Assembly: GCF_013702265.1 (NCBI RefSeq)
Contig: NZ_CP059348.1
Location: 2,914,001 to 2,978,000, forward strand
DNA length: 64,000 nt
From: Providencia rettgeri
Lineage (GTDB): Bacteria > Pseudomonadota > Gammaproteobacteria > Enterobacterales > Enterobacteriaceae
Reading direction: 5' to 3'
Shown: piece by piece, positions 20,794 to 29,302 of the stretch
Numbering within the stretch: the stretch's first letter is position 1
How the letters are laid out: each line of letters starts with the position of its first letter
Notes under the pieces: model-generated
What the model was told of the DNA's origin: nothing
The model's database searches: none
What the model saw: only the letters and a program-made list of their open reading frames with translations
Translations under genes and position numbers: made by a program

Positions 20794-21864
20794 TTAAGCG
20801 AACTCCGTCATCACTAATTTCGCGATTTCAAAGTAAATAATCAAGCCAGTACCATCAATAAATGTCGCGATGAATGGCGCAGAAACTACCGCTGGGTCAA
20901 CCTTCAGCTTCTTCAGAACCATTGGGATAATAGAAGAAACAATCGCGCTCCACACGGTAATAGCCACAATCGTTAAGCTCACCACGATAGTCACTTCATG
21001 ACCCACACCTAGGATCCAAGCACGAATTAATGCCGCGCCGCCAATGGTGACAGCCACTAAGAACGAGGTTGAAACTTCTTTTTTCAATACCGCACCGAGG
21101 TTACGTAAACTTACTTCCCCCAACGCCATCGCTCTCACGAGTGTCGATGTGATCTGAGTTCCGCTGTTTCCGCCGGTACCAATCAACAATGGAATAAAGA
21201 ACGCCAGTGATATGGCGGCTTCAAGCTGCTCTTCGAACGCTTTCAGCACGGTTCCAGTATAGGCTTCGGCCACAAACAGCATTAATAACCACACAACACG
21301 CTTACGCCATAAAGTGACTGGACTGGTGGTTAAATACGGCTCTTCGAGTGGCGTAGTCGCCCCCTGCAATTGTGCATCGAGGGTATTTTCGTCTTCAATA
21401 AGCTCGGCTATATCTTGAGGACGTAATACACCCATTAACTTACCGAACTGAACAACGGGGATCATATCCAAACCGCTATGATTAATTAAATCATAAACAT
21501 CATGGCGTGATTGTTCAGGGGAAACAGAGAAATAATTGTGGCGCATAATATCCGACACTAATAAATCCTCTGCTGAGGCAAGTAATGATTTAACGGACAG
21601 AATTCCATTTAAATAGTTTTCACTATCTACGACAAATAAATACGTTGGAATTTGTTCGCCTTCGAGATGTTCAATAAGACTTTTCTTCACACATGCCACA
21701 GAGTCGGCAACCGATACTGGCAAATATGATTGGCTCATATAAGCGTGAACAGTTGAATCATCAATTTTAGTTGGTTGTGATTGATTAGACTTTTGACGAG
21801 CGTCTTTCATCGCGGATTGTGCAATAGCTACTGCACCCGCTTTATTCTGGGTAGAAAATGACAT
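20794..21864 (-). CDS. mgtE: MgtE-family magnesium transporter
   Basis: The 356-residue protein has a short N-terminal region, a pair of CBS domains (~45-160; YLFVVDSENYLNGILSVKSL and DMIPVVQFGKLMGVLR) and a five-segment membrane domain (~190-355). The membrane domain contains PLLIGTGGNSGTQITSTLVRAMALGE, the conserved MgtE pore region. MgtE proteins are Mg2+ channels gated by cytoplasmic Mg2+ through the CBS domains. The classical N domain is much reduced, a known variant. An M-box Mg2+ riboswitch in the leader shows Mg2+-responsive expression. Confidence 0.93.
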   Translation of the reverse strand: MSFSTQNKAGAVAIAQSAMKDARQKSNQSQPTKIDDSTVHAYMSQSYLPVSVADSVACVKKSLIEHLEGEQIPTYLFVVDSENYLNGILSVKSLLASAEDLLVSDIMRHNYFSVSPEQSRHDVYDLINHSGLDMIPVVQFGKLMGVLRPQDIAELIEDENTLDAQLQGATTPLEEPYLTTSPVTLWRKRVVWLLMLFVAEAYTGTVLKAFEEQLEAAISLAFFIPLLIGTGGNSGTQITSTLVRAMALGEVSLRNLGAVLKKEVSTSFLVAVTIGGAALIRAWILGVGHEVTIVVSLTIVAITVWSAIVSSIIPMVLKKLKVDPAVVSAPFIATFIDGTGLIIYFEIAKLVMTEFA

Positions 21865-21937
21865 TTTTTTAGTCCCTATTACTGTTGTTTACTCAAACAG
21901 TACTCACATAGGGGCGAAACCAGATGAGAGAATGCGA

Positions 21938-22112
21938 TTGCTATCTCTTCGTCTCGGTTTTAGCACTATACAACGTATCCTGAATCAATCAGGAAGTTAC
22001 ATGGGGATATACCTTCGGTCGATATATCCTGTCCTAATCTTGGGCGTCTCTCGACGTCGTCAGATCAGTAACCTATGTTTGTATAGGAGCCTCGCCTAAC
22101 GAGATACTGCAC
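21938..22112 (-). promoter_or_regulatory. M-box (ykoK-type) magnesium riboswitch
   Basis: The mgtE leader contains the strongly conserved M-box segments in order on the reverse strand. CTCGTTAGGCGAGGCTCCTA (from 22103) is followed by GTTACTG, then GACGTCGAGAGACGCC, then a variable hairpin CGACCGAAGGT. The outer helix can be closed by TATCTC near 22105 pairing with GAGATA near 21942. M-box RNAs bind several Mg2+ ions and terminate or sequester expression when Mg2+ is high. About 75 bases separate the aptamer from the mgtE ATG. Confidence 0.9.
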
Positions 22113-22128
22113 TTTGGATGCGGCGCGA

Positions 22129-22134
22129 ATTATA
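22129..22134 (-). promoter_or_regulatory. mgtE promoter -10
   Basis: A perfect TATAAT on the reverse strand (22134-22129) lies about 20 bases upstream of the first M-box nucleotides, as expected for the start of a riboswitch transcript. No good -35 hexamer is obvious at 17 bases. Confidence 0.5.
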
Positions 22135-22360
22135 CCCACTGAGTGTTCAATTACCACCCTTTTACCCCGCTCTTTTTTTAATAGCCCACCCTCGTTTAAG
22201 TTTTGTTTAAGTTAATGTATATCAAAAATTCAGCGTGTAACCATTTGTAACTTTAATAGAAACTTATATTATTCATAATACATAAAGTCATAATCACGCT
22301 ATAAATTACTTTATTATTTTTTAATTATCTTTTGCTGCTCAAGTAAATCGATTAATAAAC

Positions 22361-22397
22361 AAAAAAGCCACCTTATTTATATTCATAATAAGATGGC
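22361..22397 (-). terminator. hcp-hcr terminator
   Basis: On the reverse strand GCCATCTTATT and AATAAGGTGGC form an 11-bp stem (one T-G pair) followed by six T (22366-22361). It lies about 40 bases after the hcr stop. Confidence 0.9.
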
Positions 22398-22437
22398 AAT
22401 TAATGAGGCATTTAAATTTTATATTATCGAAAATCGA

Positions 22438-23442
22438 TTAAGCGATTTCTGTGTCACCTTGTAATTGGCAACTGCACGCTAAAACATAGCCGTTAGCAAT
22501 TTCGTCTGCGGTTAATGTCATGGTACTGCTGGTTGTATAATTTCCCGAGAGCACTTTGGTTTTACAGCTACCACACACACCCGCGCGACACGCCGCAATT
22601 ACCGGTTGTTTATTCTGTTCTAACGCAGACAGCAGCGATGTTCCCACGGGTACAGTGAAATTCACTAAACGGTGACGAATTTTTAAGTTCAATACCTCTT
22701 CACTCACGGCCTCATCGCCGCCAGTGGTAAAGCGCTCCATAAAGAAGTGCTCTGCTGGCACGCCTAGTGCCTTAGAAAATTCCTGCACATTTTTCATATA
22801 CGGAACAGGCCCGCAAGTCATTACCACTCGCCCGTGAATATCCGGTACTAACTCCAGCAATTTTTCTTGGCTTAAGCGACCTTGTGCAACACCGCCGTTA
22901 TCGGGAGTTTCCGGCATGATGCACAACTGCAAACGTTGCGGATATTGCTGAACCAATCTTTGCCACTCACTAGCAAAAATGACCTGCTTTTCATCTCGCA
23001 CATTAAACAGTACTTTGACATCCGTTTCTGGGCGATTCGCCATCAGCCAGCGAGTCATCGACATGATCGGCGTGACACCGCAGCCTGCCGCTAACATTAA
23101 GTATTGGTGGCTTTGAACATTGGCACAAGTAAACTCCCCTTGCGCCTCAGACAGCCAAAGATAATCCCCTGGTTTGACCGCTCCAGTTAGCCAACAAGAG
23201 CCTGCTCCCTCGTCTAATCGTCTCACCGTAATGGAGATAAAACGGCTTTGCCCCGGCGATGAAGACAAAGTATAAGCACGCATCACGTCATCACTGTTTT
23301 TGATACTCACCAGCGCATACTGTCCCGGTTCATATTGGTAAAAATCATGATTAATCAGGTTAATTGTCCAAACATCTGAGGTTTCCTGCACAATCGAGTG
23401 AATTTGCATTCTGTTCGGACATAGGCTTGTTGGCATGGTCAT
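22438..23442 (-). CDS. hcr: NADH oxidoreductase for hybrid cluster protein (Hcr)
   Basis: Hcr passes electrons from NADH to Hcp. The 334-residue protein has an FAD-binding ferredoxin-reductase domain (RAYTLSSSPG, ~55-64) and an NAD-binding domain (LAAGCGVTPIMSM, ~117-129). A C-terminal plant-type [2Fe-2S] ferredoxin domain follows, with cysteines in CRAGVCGSC (~288-296) and a fourth cysteine near the C-terminus. E. coli Hcr is 322 residues with the same order. It follows hcp by about 50 bases on the same strand, and the pair ends in a strong terminator. Confidence 0.95.
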   Translation of the reverse strand: MTMPTSLCPNRMQIHSIVQETSDVWTINLINHDFYQYEPGQYALVSIKNSDDVMRAYTLSSSPGQSRFISITVRRLDEGAGSCWLTGAVKPGDYLWLSEAQGEFTCANVQSHQYLMLAAGCGVTPIMSMTRWLMANRPETDVKVLFNVRDEKQVIFASEWQRLVQQYPQRLQLCIMPETPDNGGVAQGRLSQEKLLELVPDIHGRVVMTCGPVPYMKNVQEFSKALGVPAEHFFMERFTTGGDEAVSEEVLNLKIRHRLVNFTVPVGTSLLSALEQNKQPVIAACRAGVCGSCKTKVLSGNYTTSSTMTLTADEIANGYVLACSCQLQGDTEIA

Positions 23443-23493
23443 GGGTTACTCCTTGCAAGGGGGAAAGCCGCTTCCCCCTTGGTTTCCATCAAA

Positions 23494-25146
23494 TTACGCA
23501 GGCAGGATTTCCGCCAAATCTTGTTCAACCGTGGTAATGCTGCGCATACCGAATTTTTCATTCAGAATATTCAGCAGATTTTCGGTTAAGAAGCCCGGAG
23601 CCGTTGGACCGGTGTAAATGTTTTTCACACCCAGAGCAAGCAGGGTTAACAAGATCACAATGGCTTTTTGCTCGAACCAAGAGAGGATCAGGCTCAGCGG
23701 TAAGTCATTCACGCCACAACCTAATTTCTCTGCTAAGTTCACCGCTAACATAATGGCAGAATAGGCATCGTTACATTGACCCACATCCAGTAAACGCGGT
23801 AAGCCTTCTAAGGTGCCGAAGTCCAGTTTGTTGAAACGGTATTTACCGCAAGCCAACGTTAAAATCAGGCAGTCTTTCGGTACGCTACGAGCGAAATCCG
23901 TGTAGTAACTACGTTCACCACGGCTACCATCACAACCACCGACTAAGAATACGTGGCGTAATTTTTTCTGAGCAACGAGATCAATCACCGCATCCGCAGC
24001 ACCCAGCAGGGTTTGACGACCAAAACCGACAGTAATTTTGTGTTCGATTTCAGTGTATGGGAAGCCTGCCATTTCCTGCGCTTGCGCTATCATTTCAGCA
24101 AAACTGTCGCCCGTAATGTGTTTCACGCCCGGCCAGCCCACAATGCTGCGAGTCCAGATACGCGCTTTATATTCACCTACATCAGGGTCGATAATGCAGT
24201 TAGAGGTCATTAAAACAGGGCCTGGGAACTTAGCAAATTCCACTTGCTGATTCTGCCAACCACTACCGTAGTTACCCACTAAATGGGCGTATTTTTTCAG
24301 TTCAGGGTAACCATGAGCAGGCAGCATTTCACCATGGGTGTAAATATTAATGCCTGTGCCCTCAGTCTGTTCTAACAACATTTTTAAATCTTTCAGGTCG
24401 TGACCTGAAATCAAAATACATTTACCAGCAACCGGGCGCACGTTAACTTCCGTTGGAACAGGATGACCAAATTCCCCCGTTTCGCCGGCATCCAGAATTT
24501 CCATGATTTTGAAGTTCATCATGCCGATAGCCATTGCATTGTTGAGCAGCTCATTCATATCCGCTGGCAATGTCCCTAACCACGCCATAATTTCATGGTA
24601 TTGAGCATAAATCTGGTTATCAAATTGACCTAAAACGTGAGCGTGCTCCATATACGCCGCCGCACCTTTCAAGCCATACAGGCACAGCATACGTAAGCCA
24701 TGAATATCCTCGCCAATTTGCGCTTTATCGATATCTAACGCAAATTGTGCCGCTTGCTGTTGCAGGGTCGCAATATCCTGCCCTGCTAATTGCAGGTTGA
24801 TCAATGGATGGTTAAATGCCACTGCACTATTCACTGACAGGCAATGTTTGATTAATTTATCACGCAGATAAATGGCTTCACGGGCATAACCGATAATACG
24901 TTCAGAATCGAAGTTAACGTTGGTCAATGTAGAGAAGAAAGCGCGCGGTGCGAAACTGTCCACATCATGATCAATAATGCCCAGTTCACGAGCCACCACC
25001 GCACTGGCAGATAAGCTTTGCAGGACAGCAACTAATAAATCTTGCAGGTCTGAAGTTTCAGCGGTTTTACCGCACATACCTTGCGAATAAGCGCAGCCAT
25101 TGGTTGCTGGAGTTCTAATTGTTTGTTCACATTGCACACAATACAT
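23494..25146 (-). CDS. hcp: Hybrid cluster protein, NO reductase (Hcp)
   Basis: Hcp reduces nitric oxide at low levels and can S-nitrosylate proteins under anaerobiosis. The start is set at 25146 ([10 protein letters not shown]) because GAGG lies eight bases upstream and the 550-residue length equals E. coli Hcp; a longer reading adds 24 unrelated residues. The N-terminal cubane cysteines are in [20 protein letters not shown]. Hybrid-cluster ligands are seen in [30 protein letters not shown] and [11 protein letters not shown]. NsrR-like and FNR-like sites precede the gene. Confidence 0.98.
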   Translation of the reverse strand: MYCVQCEQTIRTPATNGCAYSQGMCGKTAETSDLQDLLVAVLQSLSASAVVARELGIIDHDVDSFAPRAFFSTLTNVNFDSERIIGYAREAIYLRDKLIKHCLSVNSAVAFNHPLINLQLAGQDIATLQQQAAQFALDIDKAQIGEDIHGLRMLCLYGLKGAAAYMEHAHVLGQFDNQIYAQYHEIMAWLGTLPADMNELLNNAMAIGMMNFKIMEILDAGETGEFGHPVPTEVNVRPVAGKCILISGHDLKDLKMLLEQTEGTGINIYTHGEMLPAHGYPELKKYAHLVGNYGSGWQNQQVEFAKFPGPVLMTSNCIIDPDVGEYKARIWTRSIVGWPGVKHITGDSFAEMIAQAQEMAGFPYTEIEHKITVGFGRQTLLGAADAVIDLVAQKKLRHVFLVGGCDGSRGERSYYTDFARSVPKDCLILTLACGKYRFNKLDFGTLEGLPRLLDVGQCNDAYSAIMLAVNLAEKLGCGVNDLPLSLILSWFEQKAIVILLTLLALGVKNIYTGPTAPGFLTENLLNILNEKFGMRSITTVEQDLAEILPA

Positions 25147-25161
25147 GGAGGAAACCTCTTT

Positions 25162-25185
25162 AAGTTGCATTTCATATACAACATT
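25162..25185 (-). promoter_or_regulatory. NsrR-like operator upstream of hcp
   Basis: An interrupted palindrome with arms AAGTTGCAT (25162-25170) and TACAACATT (25177-25185) fits the NsrR consensus, an 11-1-11 element with AAGATGYAT arms. It lies 16 bases upstream of the hcp ATG. hcp-hcr is a known NsrR target in E. coli; release of NsrR by NO would derepress it. Confidence 0.65.
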
Positions 25186-25242
25186 AAGATTACCCCTTTT
25201 AAATAAATAGAAAAGCACCTTAAAATTCTATTTGCAGGTTTG

Positions 25243-25256
25243 TTGATCTACATTAA
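25243..25256. promoter_or_regulatory. FNR-like site upstream of hcp
   Basis: TTGATCTACATTAA matches the FNR consensus TTGAT-N4-ATCAA at nine of ten fixed positions. It lies about 100 bases upstream of the hcp start. FNR activation of hcp-hcr under anaerobiosis is known in E. coli. Confidence 0.65.
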
Positions 25257-25418
25257 CTTTCACTATAAATAAGAATTATTCAATGTTGTAAAATAGGCAG
25301 TTTCACTAAGCACAGTTGATTTTTCGCTGGGGTTTCAAAGCAGTATTGCTATACTATGTTTATCATTCATACTTCATAAGTTATTGTTGTTAAATCATTT
25401 TAAGAGAATCAAAAAGCG

Positions 25419-26807
25419 ATGATGCAGGCTAATTCGACTCCAAAATCAGACAACAAAACCCATTTTAGTTTTTTACGTCACGTGAAAGAATCCGATAAAA
25501 CGCCACTCAAAGTGCTTGTTTTAGCGGCTATTATTGGTGCCGTCGTTGGGCTGATAGGCTCCCTGTTTATGCTAGGGACTGAGTGGGTCAGCAATATTCG
25601 TATCGCGTCTGTTAACCAATATGTCACCAACAAATGGTTGGTGATCCCCGCTATGTTTGTGGCTTCAGCCCTATTGGCCATGCTCGGCTATTATTTGGTT
25701 AAACGCTTTTCACCTGAAGCGGGGGGATCTGGGATCCCGGAAATCGAAGGGGCACTGCAAGATTTGCGCCCTGTCCGTTGGTGGCGCGTGATCCCAGTGA
25801 AATTTATCGGTGGGTTAGGTACGTTAGGTTCCGGTATGGTGCTCGGTCGTGAAGGACCTACCGTACAACTGGGGGCGAACATTAGCCAAATGTTTTATGA
25901 CCTATTTCGCCTCAAAGATAATGAATCTCGCCATACATTATTAGCTGCGGGCGCCGCTGCGGGTCTATCTACCGCCTTTAATGCCCCATTAGCGGGGATC
26001 CTGTTTATCATCGAAGAGATGCGACCACAATTTAAATACAGCCTGATTTCCATCAAAGCCGTGTTTATTGGTGCCGTCAGTGCCACCATTGTTTTTCGCC
26101 TTATTAATGGTGAAGCCGCGGTGCTGAATATTGGGCAATTCTCCTCTGCCCCCATGGAAACTCTGTGGTTATATCTGATTTTAGGCATGTTATTTGGGAT
26201 CGTAGGAATTGGCTTTAACCGCTTCTTGCTCTATCTGCAAAACCTATTTTTAGCTTTCTACCAAAATAAAGTGTCGCGGTTTGTTTTGATGGGCGGTTTG
26301 ATCGGGGGTAGCTGTGGCGCTATCGGTGTGTTTGCTCCTGAAGTCGTAGGGGGTGGCTATAGCGTGATCCATCAAATGGTGGCCAATAGCTTTACTATCA
26401 CCATGCTGATGGTCTTTTTTGCCCTGCGCTTTTTAACCTCAACCATCAGCTTTAGTTCCGGTGCGCCAGGGGGGATTTTCTCGCCATTATTAGCCCTTGG
26501 TACACTGTTTGGCGGAATCTATGGTTATGCGGCACTGGAGCTATTCCCACATTATTCGATTGAAGTCGGTACCTTTGCAATAGCCGGCATGGGAGCGCTG
26601 TTTGCCGCCACAGTGCGTGCGCCATTAACGGGCATTGTCTTAGTGTTGGAAATGACCAATAACTATCAATTGATTTTACCGATGATTATTACCTGCATTG
26701 GCGCAACGATGGTGGCGCAATTCTTAGGGGGTCGACCACTTTATTCTGTGCTGCTCGAAAAAACTTTAGAGCGCAGCGAAAAACCAGCGGCAACGTCTAA
26801 TCCCTAA
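25419..26807 (+). CDS. clcA: H+/Cl- exchange transporter ClcA
   Basis: The 462-residue CLC-family inner-membrane antiporter (E. coli 473) keeps all three selectivity motifs. GSGIPEIEG is at ~104, [10 protein letters not shown] (with the gating glutamate) at ~144, and [14 protein letters not shown] at ~350. Many hydrophobic helices fill the rest. In E. coli ClcA exchanges two Cl- for one H+ and supports extreme acid resistance together with amino acid decarboxylases. The gene is divergent from hcp and followed by a cluster of hairpins shared with convergent tehB. Confidence 0.95.
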   Translation: MMQANSTPKSDNKTHFSFLRHVKESDKTPLKVLVLAAIIGAVVGLIGSLFMLGTEWVSNIRIASVNQYVTNKWLVIPAMFVASALLAMLGYYLVKRFSPEAGGSGIPEIEGALQDLRPVRWWRVIPVKFIGGLGTLGSGMVLGREGPTVQLGANISQMFYDLFRLKDNESRHTLLAAGAAAGLSTAFNAPLAGILFIIEEMRPQFKYSLISIKAVFIGAVSATIVFRLINGEAAVLNIGQFSSAPMETLWLYLILGMLFGIVGIGFNRFLLYLQNLFLAFYQNKVSRFVLMGGLIGGSCGAIGVFAPEVVGGGYSVIHQMVANSFTITMLMVFFALRFLTSTISFSSGAPGGIFSPLLALGTLFGGIYGYAALELFPHYSIEVGTFAIAGMGALFAATVRAPLTGIVLVLEMTNNYQLILPMIITCIGATMVAQFLGGRPLYSVLLEKTLERSEKPAATSNP

Positions 26808-26835
26808 AATTCATTTTATTCCTCACCATAGAACG

Positions 26836-26865
26836 CATAATGGGTTGCCTAGGCAACCCATTATG
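26836..26865. terminator. 30-bp perfect palindrome after clcA
   Basis: CATAATGGGTTGCCT at 26836-26850 is followed immediately by its exact reverse complement at 26851-26865. No T run follows on either strand, so its efficiency as an intrinsic terminator is doubtful. Its position 28 bases after the clcA stop suggests a transcript-end hairpin. Confidence 0.6.
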
Positions 26866-26871
26866 TTGATG

Positions 26872-26907
26872 ACAAAGAGGGATAAAGCGTGATTTTCCCC
26901 TCTTTGT
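26872..26907. terminator. Hairpin in the clcA-tehB convergent gap
   Basis: ACAAAGAGGG (26872-26881) pairs with CCCTCTTTGT (26898-26907), a perfect 10-bp stem with a 16-base loop. It may end transcription from either side; no strong T run is present. Confidence 0.5.
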
Positions 26908-26917
26908 ATTATCAGAC

Positions 26918-26939
26918 GAAAATCAATAAATTGATTTTC
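26918..26939. terminator. Second hairpin in the clcA-tehB gap
   Basis: GAAAATCAAT (26918-26927) and ATTGATTTTC (26930-26939) form a perfect 10-bp AT-rich stem around two bases. On the reverse strand it lies 40-60 bases after the tehB stop. Confidence 0.4.
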
Positions 26940-26978
26940 CTCGTTAATTTTACAACCCATTATCTGCGCTATCGCAGG

Positions 26979-27845
26979 TTATTTTTTCTTAGCAATCAAC
27001 GTTGCAAAGTTCAATTTAATTCGGTTACCTTGCGCATCCGTTCTGTGCAAGTGTCCTGGGTTTTCATTGTATTTGAGGATTTCCCAGTCTTGATAATACT
27101 GCTGTAATTCACCTGGTTTTAAGAAGCACTTAAATGGCACCATATCCAGTGGCGCATCCGGCGTTTCTACCGCGCATACCACAATATTAATCCCACCCGC
27201 TCGAGTATGCGATTGCATATCCGCGATAATGTCAGCAATTTTATCCCGTTGTAGGAACATCAACACGACTGTAGAAACAATCAAATCATAGTCACCTTGG
27301 ATTTGGTGGCTATTAATGTCATATAGCGCGGTATGGATATTTTCTATGCCCGATTGCTGCTTAACAGTTTCAATGGCTTGAATATGGTTTTGGTTAATAT
27401 CCACCGCTGTCACATCATACCCTTGCTGAGCAAGGTAGAAGCTATTACGCCCACGGCCGGAACCTAAATCCAATACTTTGCAAGGTTTTGCTAAGTTATT
27501 CTCGCAAAGATAGCGCACTTCAGAGTGAGGCACACTGAGATCATACTGTTTATAAAACGCAATTTCAGGACGACATAAAAAAGAGAGTTGGCAACGCATA
27601 TCATCGCTGCAATCGGCAATACGATGCCAGACTTGTGGCTGGATCACTGGCGGTTGATTTTGCGTATCAAACGTAAATTTTTGCTCGCTGCCATCTTCAC
27701 CAAAAATAATAAAATCGAGGGAGCCTTGTAACACCTTCAATTGGGCAAATGTGTCTTCCTTGGTATTATGGCGTTCTTGGAACATTAACGGAACCGAAGC
27801 CTTATCCCAAACAGGCATGGTTTTGTAGCACACTAATTCAGTCAT
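26979..27845 (-). CDS. tehB: TehB-like SAM-dependent methyltransferase
   Basis: The 288-residue protein has an N-terminal cupin-like domain (~1-95, VWDKASVPLMFQERHNT) fused to a class I methyltransferase domain. The SAM motif is VLDLGSGRGRNSFYLAQQGYDVTAVDIN (~122-149, split here for description). This is the long TehB form seen in Haemophilus; E. coli TehB lacks the N-terminal domain. TehB methylates tellurite or selenite and confers resistance. The start at 27845 has AAGG seven bases upstream. No tehA is adjacent. Upstream lie a near-consensus NsrR site and a perfect FNR box. Confidence 0.9.
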   Translation of the reverse strand: MTELVCYKTMPVWDKASVPLMFQERHNTKEDTFAQLKVLQGSLDFIIFGEDGSEQKFTFDTQNQPPVIQPQVWHRIADCSDDMRCQLSFLCRPEIAFYKQYDLSVPHSEVRYLCENNLAKPCKVLDLGSGRGRNSFYLAQQGYDVTAVDINQNHIQAIETVKQQSGIENIHTALYDINSHQIQGDYDLIVSTVVLMFLQRDKIADIIADMQSHTRAGGINIVVCAVETPDAPLDMVPFKCFLKPGELQQYYQDWEILKYNENPGHLHRTDAQGNRIKLNFATLIAKKK

Positions 27846-27857
27846 GGGGTCACCTTT

Positions 27858-27880
27858 AAGTTGCATATTAAATACATCTT
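27858..27880 (-). promoter_or_regulatory. NsrR-like operator upstream of tehB
   Basis: A 23-base element with arms AAGTTGCAT and ATACATCTT matches the NsrR 11-1-11 consensus at about 21 of 23 positions by my count. It is 13 bases upstream of the tehB start codon. tehAB is a reported NsrR target in E. coli. Confidence 0.72.
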
Positions 27881-27931
27881 ATGACGTTCATCTTGATAGT
27901 GCAACGTTTTCATAGATAGAAAATGAATGAG

Positions 27932-27945
27932 TTGATGTGCATCAA
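27932..27945. promoter_or_regulatory. Perfect FNR box upstream of tehB
   Basis: TTGATGTGCATCAA is an exact match to TTGAT-N4-ATCAA. It is about 87 bases upstream of the tehB start, in the same order and nearly the same spacing to an NsrR site as at hcp. Confidence 0.72.
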
Positions 27946-27966
27946 CCTCCTGCGCACAGGAGGTTG
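27943..27966. terminator. Hairpin after the acylase gene
   Basis: CAACCTCCTG-CGCA-CAGGAGGTTG is a perfect 10-bp stem-loop between the acylase gene (ending at 28020) and the tehB promoter, overlapping the FNR box by three bases. It lacks a T run. It probably separates the acylase transcript from tehB. Between it and the acylase stop codon there is a 14-bp tandem duplication (27989-28016). Confidence 0.45.
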
Positions 27967-28019
27967 AATTCGGAATCTTGGACTTAGAAACTTGGTTTTA
28001 AAAACTTGGTTTTAAAAAC

Positions 28020-29099
28020 TTAGTAACCCAGCTGCTCTGCACTCAGCCCTAAAAATTCAAACGGTTTGGTATCCACATATTGCGCAGTCGCATCACCCGA
28101 ATAGATATGGCTTTGCTCTTCACCGAGATCTAGTTTTTTCACTTTTCCGGTTTCATTGGAAAAATCAATTTTCTTTAGATCCGTCCAAAAAATATTTGGC
28201 GTTAAAGCAGATTCAAAGAAATAGAGTTGACGCTTGCTGTCAACCAGTGTACGCCAACGGGTAGAAGAGATCTCAGGAGACGTTTCCGATGTTAAACCGT
28301 AGGGGACGGACACATTTCGGATCACCCCAAACACACTGGCAACTGCTTTATTTGGCGTCGTTTTTTGTGGGATAGCATTGATGTAGAACTGCGCTCGTGC
28401 GAAACGATCCGCTGAGCGGTTGGTTCCCGGTAGCATTACCGTGCCACCAATACCTTGCCAATACTCTTGCATCGCTAACTGCTTTTCATAAGCTGGTGAG
28501 TTAGTCATGACTTGATATTTACGGCTATGATGAATGACTTGTTTGCCATCGATATATTCGATAATCGCGCTATCACCGCTCGCATCAGACAGCGATAAAT
28601 GCAGAGTCGCTAAGCGATTTTGTCCCGGAACCTTGTCAGTCGCGACTATCAATGGCGTTTTTTCTAATGCGGCAACGGCTTCTTCAACCGTGGCATAGTT
28701 GTCCAGCATATATTGCGCCCATAGCGAAATAGACAGTGCGGGCTTTTTATTATCTAACTCAGGATATTTCGATTCTGCAAGCCAGAGTAAGTTTGCTACT
28801 AACCCTTTTTCATTAACGCCATCTGTCGTAGAAATATCGTAACCTGACGCTATCACGCTACCGTATTTGGATTTCCATTTGAGTGATTGTGGCCCTGCCG
28901 CGCCATTTCGTTCCATGCCTCGCGGGAAAATCCATAAATTGGTACCCACATCATATTTCCAATCCATGGTTCTACCGGTCATGATTTGTTGGTCTTCCCC
29001 GAGATAAACAACGCGGGTACAAGCCTGAGAAACCATGGCAGGAACATAAATTGCAGCGATGGTTAAGAGCGTAACAATGCTTTTCTTCACAAATCGCAT
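28020..29099 (-). CDS. Choloylglycine hydrolase / penicillin V acylase family Ntn-hydrolase, exported
   Basis: The 359-residue precursor has a classic signal peptide (residues 1-26, MRFVKKSIVTLLTIAAIYVP then AMVSQA). Cleavage would expose C27 as the N-terminal nucleophile required by this Ntn-hydrolase family. Further family features are R29 in CTRVVYLG, the aspartate in GRTMDWKYD (~46), and NSPAYEKQ (~200). Members hydrolyse linear amides: conjugated bile salts, penicillin V or acyl-homoserine lactones. Gram-negative periplasmic members are mostly penicillin V acylase-like. Substrate preference cannot be read here. The gene stands alone. Confidence 0.88.
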   Translation of the reverse strand: MRFVKKSIVTLLTIAAIYVPAMVSQACTRVVYLGEDQQIMTGRTMDWKYDVGTNLWIFPRGMERNGAAGPQSLKWKSKYGSVIASGYDISTTDGVNEKGLVANLLWLAESKYPELDNKKPALSISLWAQYMLDNYATVEEAVAALEKTPLIVATDKVPGQNRLATLHLSLSDASGDSAIIEYIDGKQVIHHSRKYQVMTNSPAYEKQLAMQEYWQGIGGTVMLPGTNRSADRFARAQFYINAIPQKTTPNKAVASVFGVIRNVSVPYGLTSETSPEISSTRWRTLVDSKRQLYFFESALTPNIFWTDLKKIDFSNETGKVKKLDLGEEQSHIYSGDATAQYVDTKPFEFLGLSAEQLGY

Positions 29100-29227
29100 C
29101 TTGCCTCCAAGGGGTATTGAATAAGTAGCGCAGATAAGCTGCGCGAATAAATAACTATTATTTATATTAGACAGTATATCGTTTTCAGCGTGTTTTTAGA
29201 GGATGGATATTGAAACAAAATGCAACA

Positions 29228-29274
29228 AGGATTAACTCAATCAAACTGTTTACGTTTTCCAGTGAGTTAATCCT
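29228..29274 (-). terminator. 12-bp inverted repeat between the membrane-protein and acylase genes
   Basis: AGGATTAACTCA (29228-29239) and TGAGTTAATCCT (29263-29274) form a perfect 12-bp inverted repeat with a 23-base loop, 29 bases downstream of the stop of the 29303-30151 gene. There is no strong T run. It may be a terminator or an mRNA-stabilising hairpin. Confidence 0.45.
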
Positions 29275-29302
29275 ATTAAAGAAATGGATTAGCAGCCCGC
29301 TA

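Noticed and set aside
26836-26865. 30-bp palindrome as an insertion-sequence end
   Set aside because: No transposase, no matching second end and no target duplication nearby.
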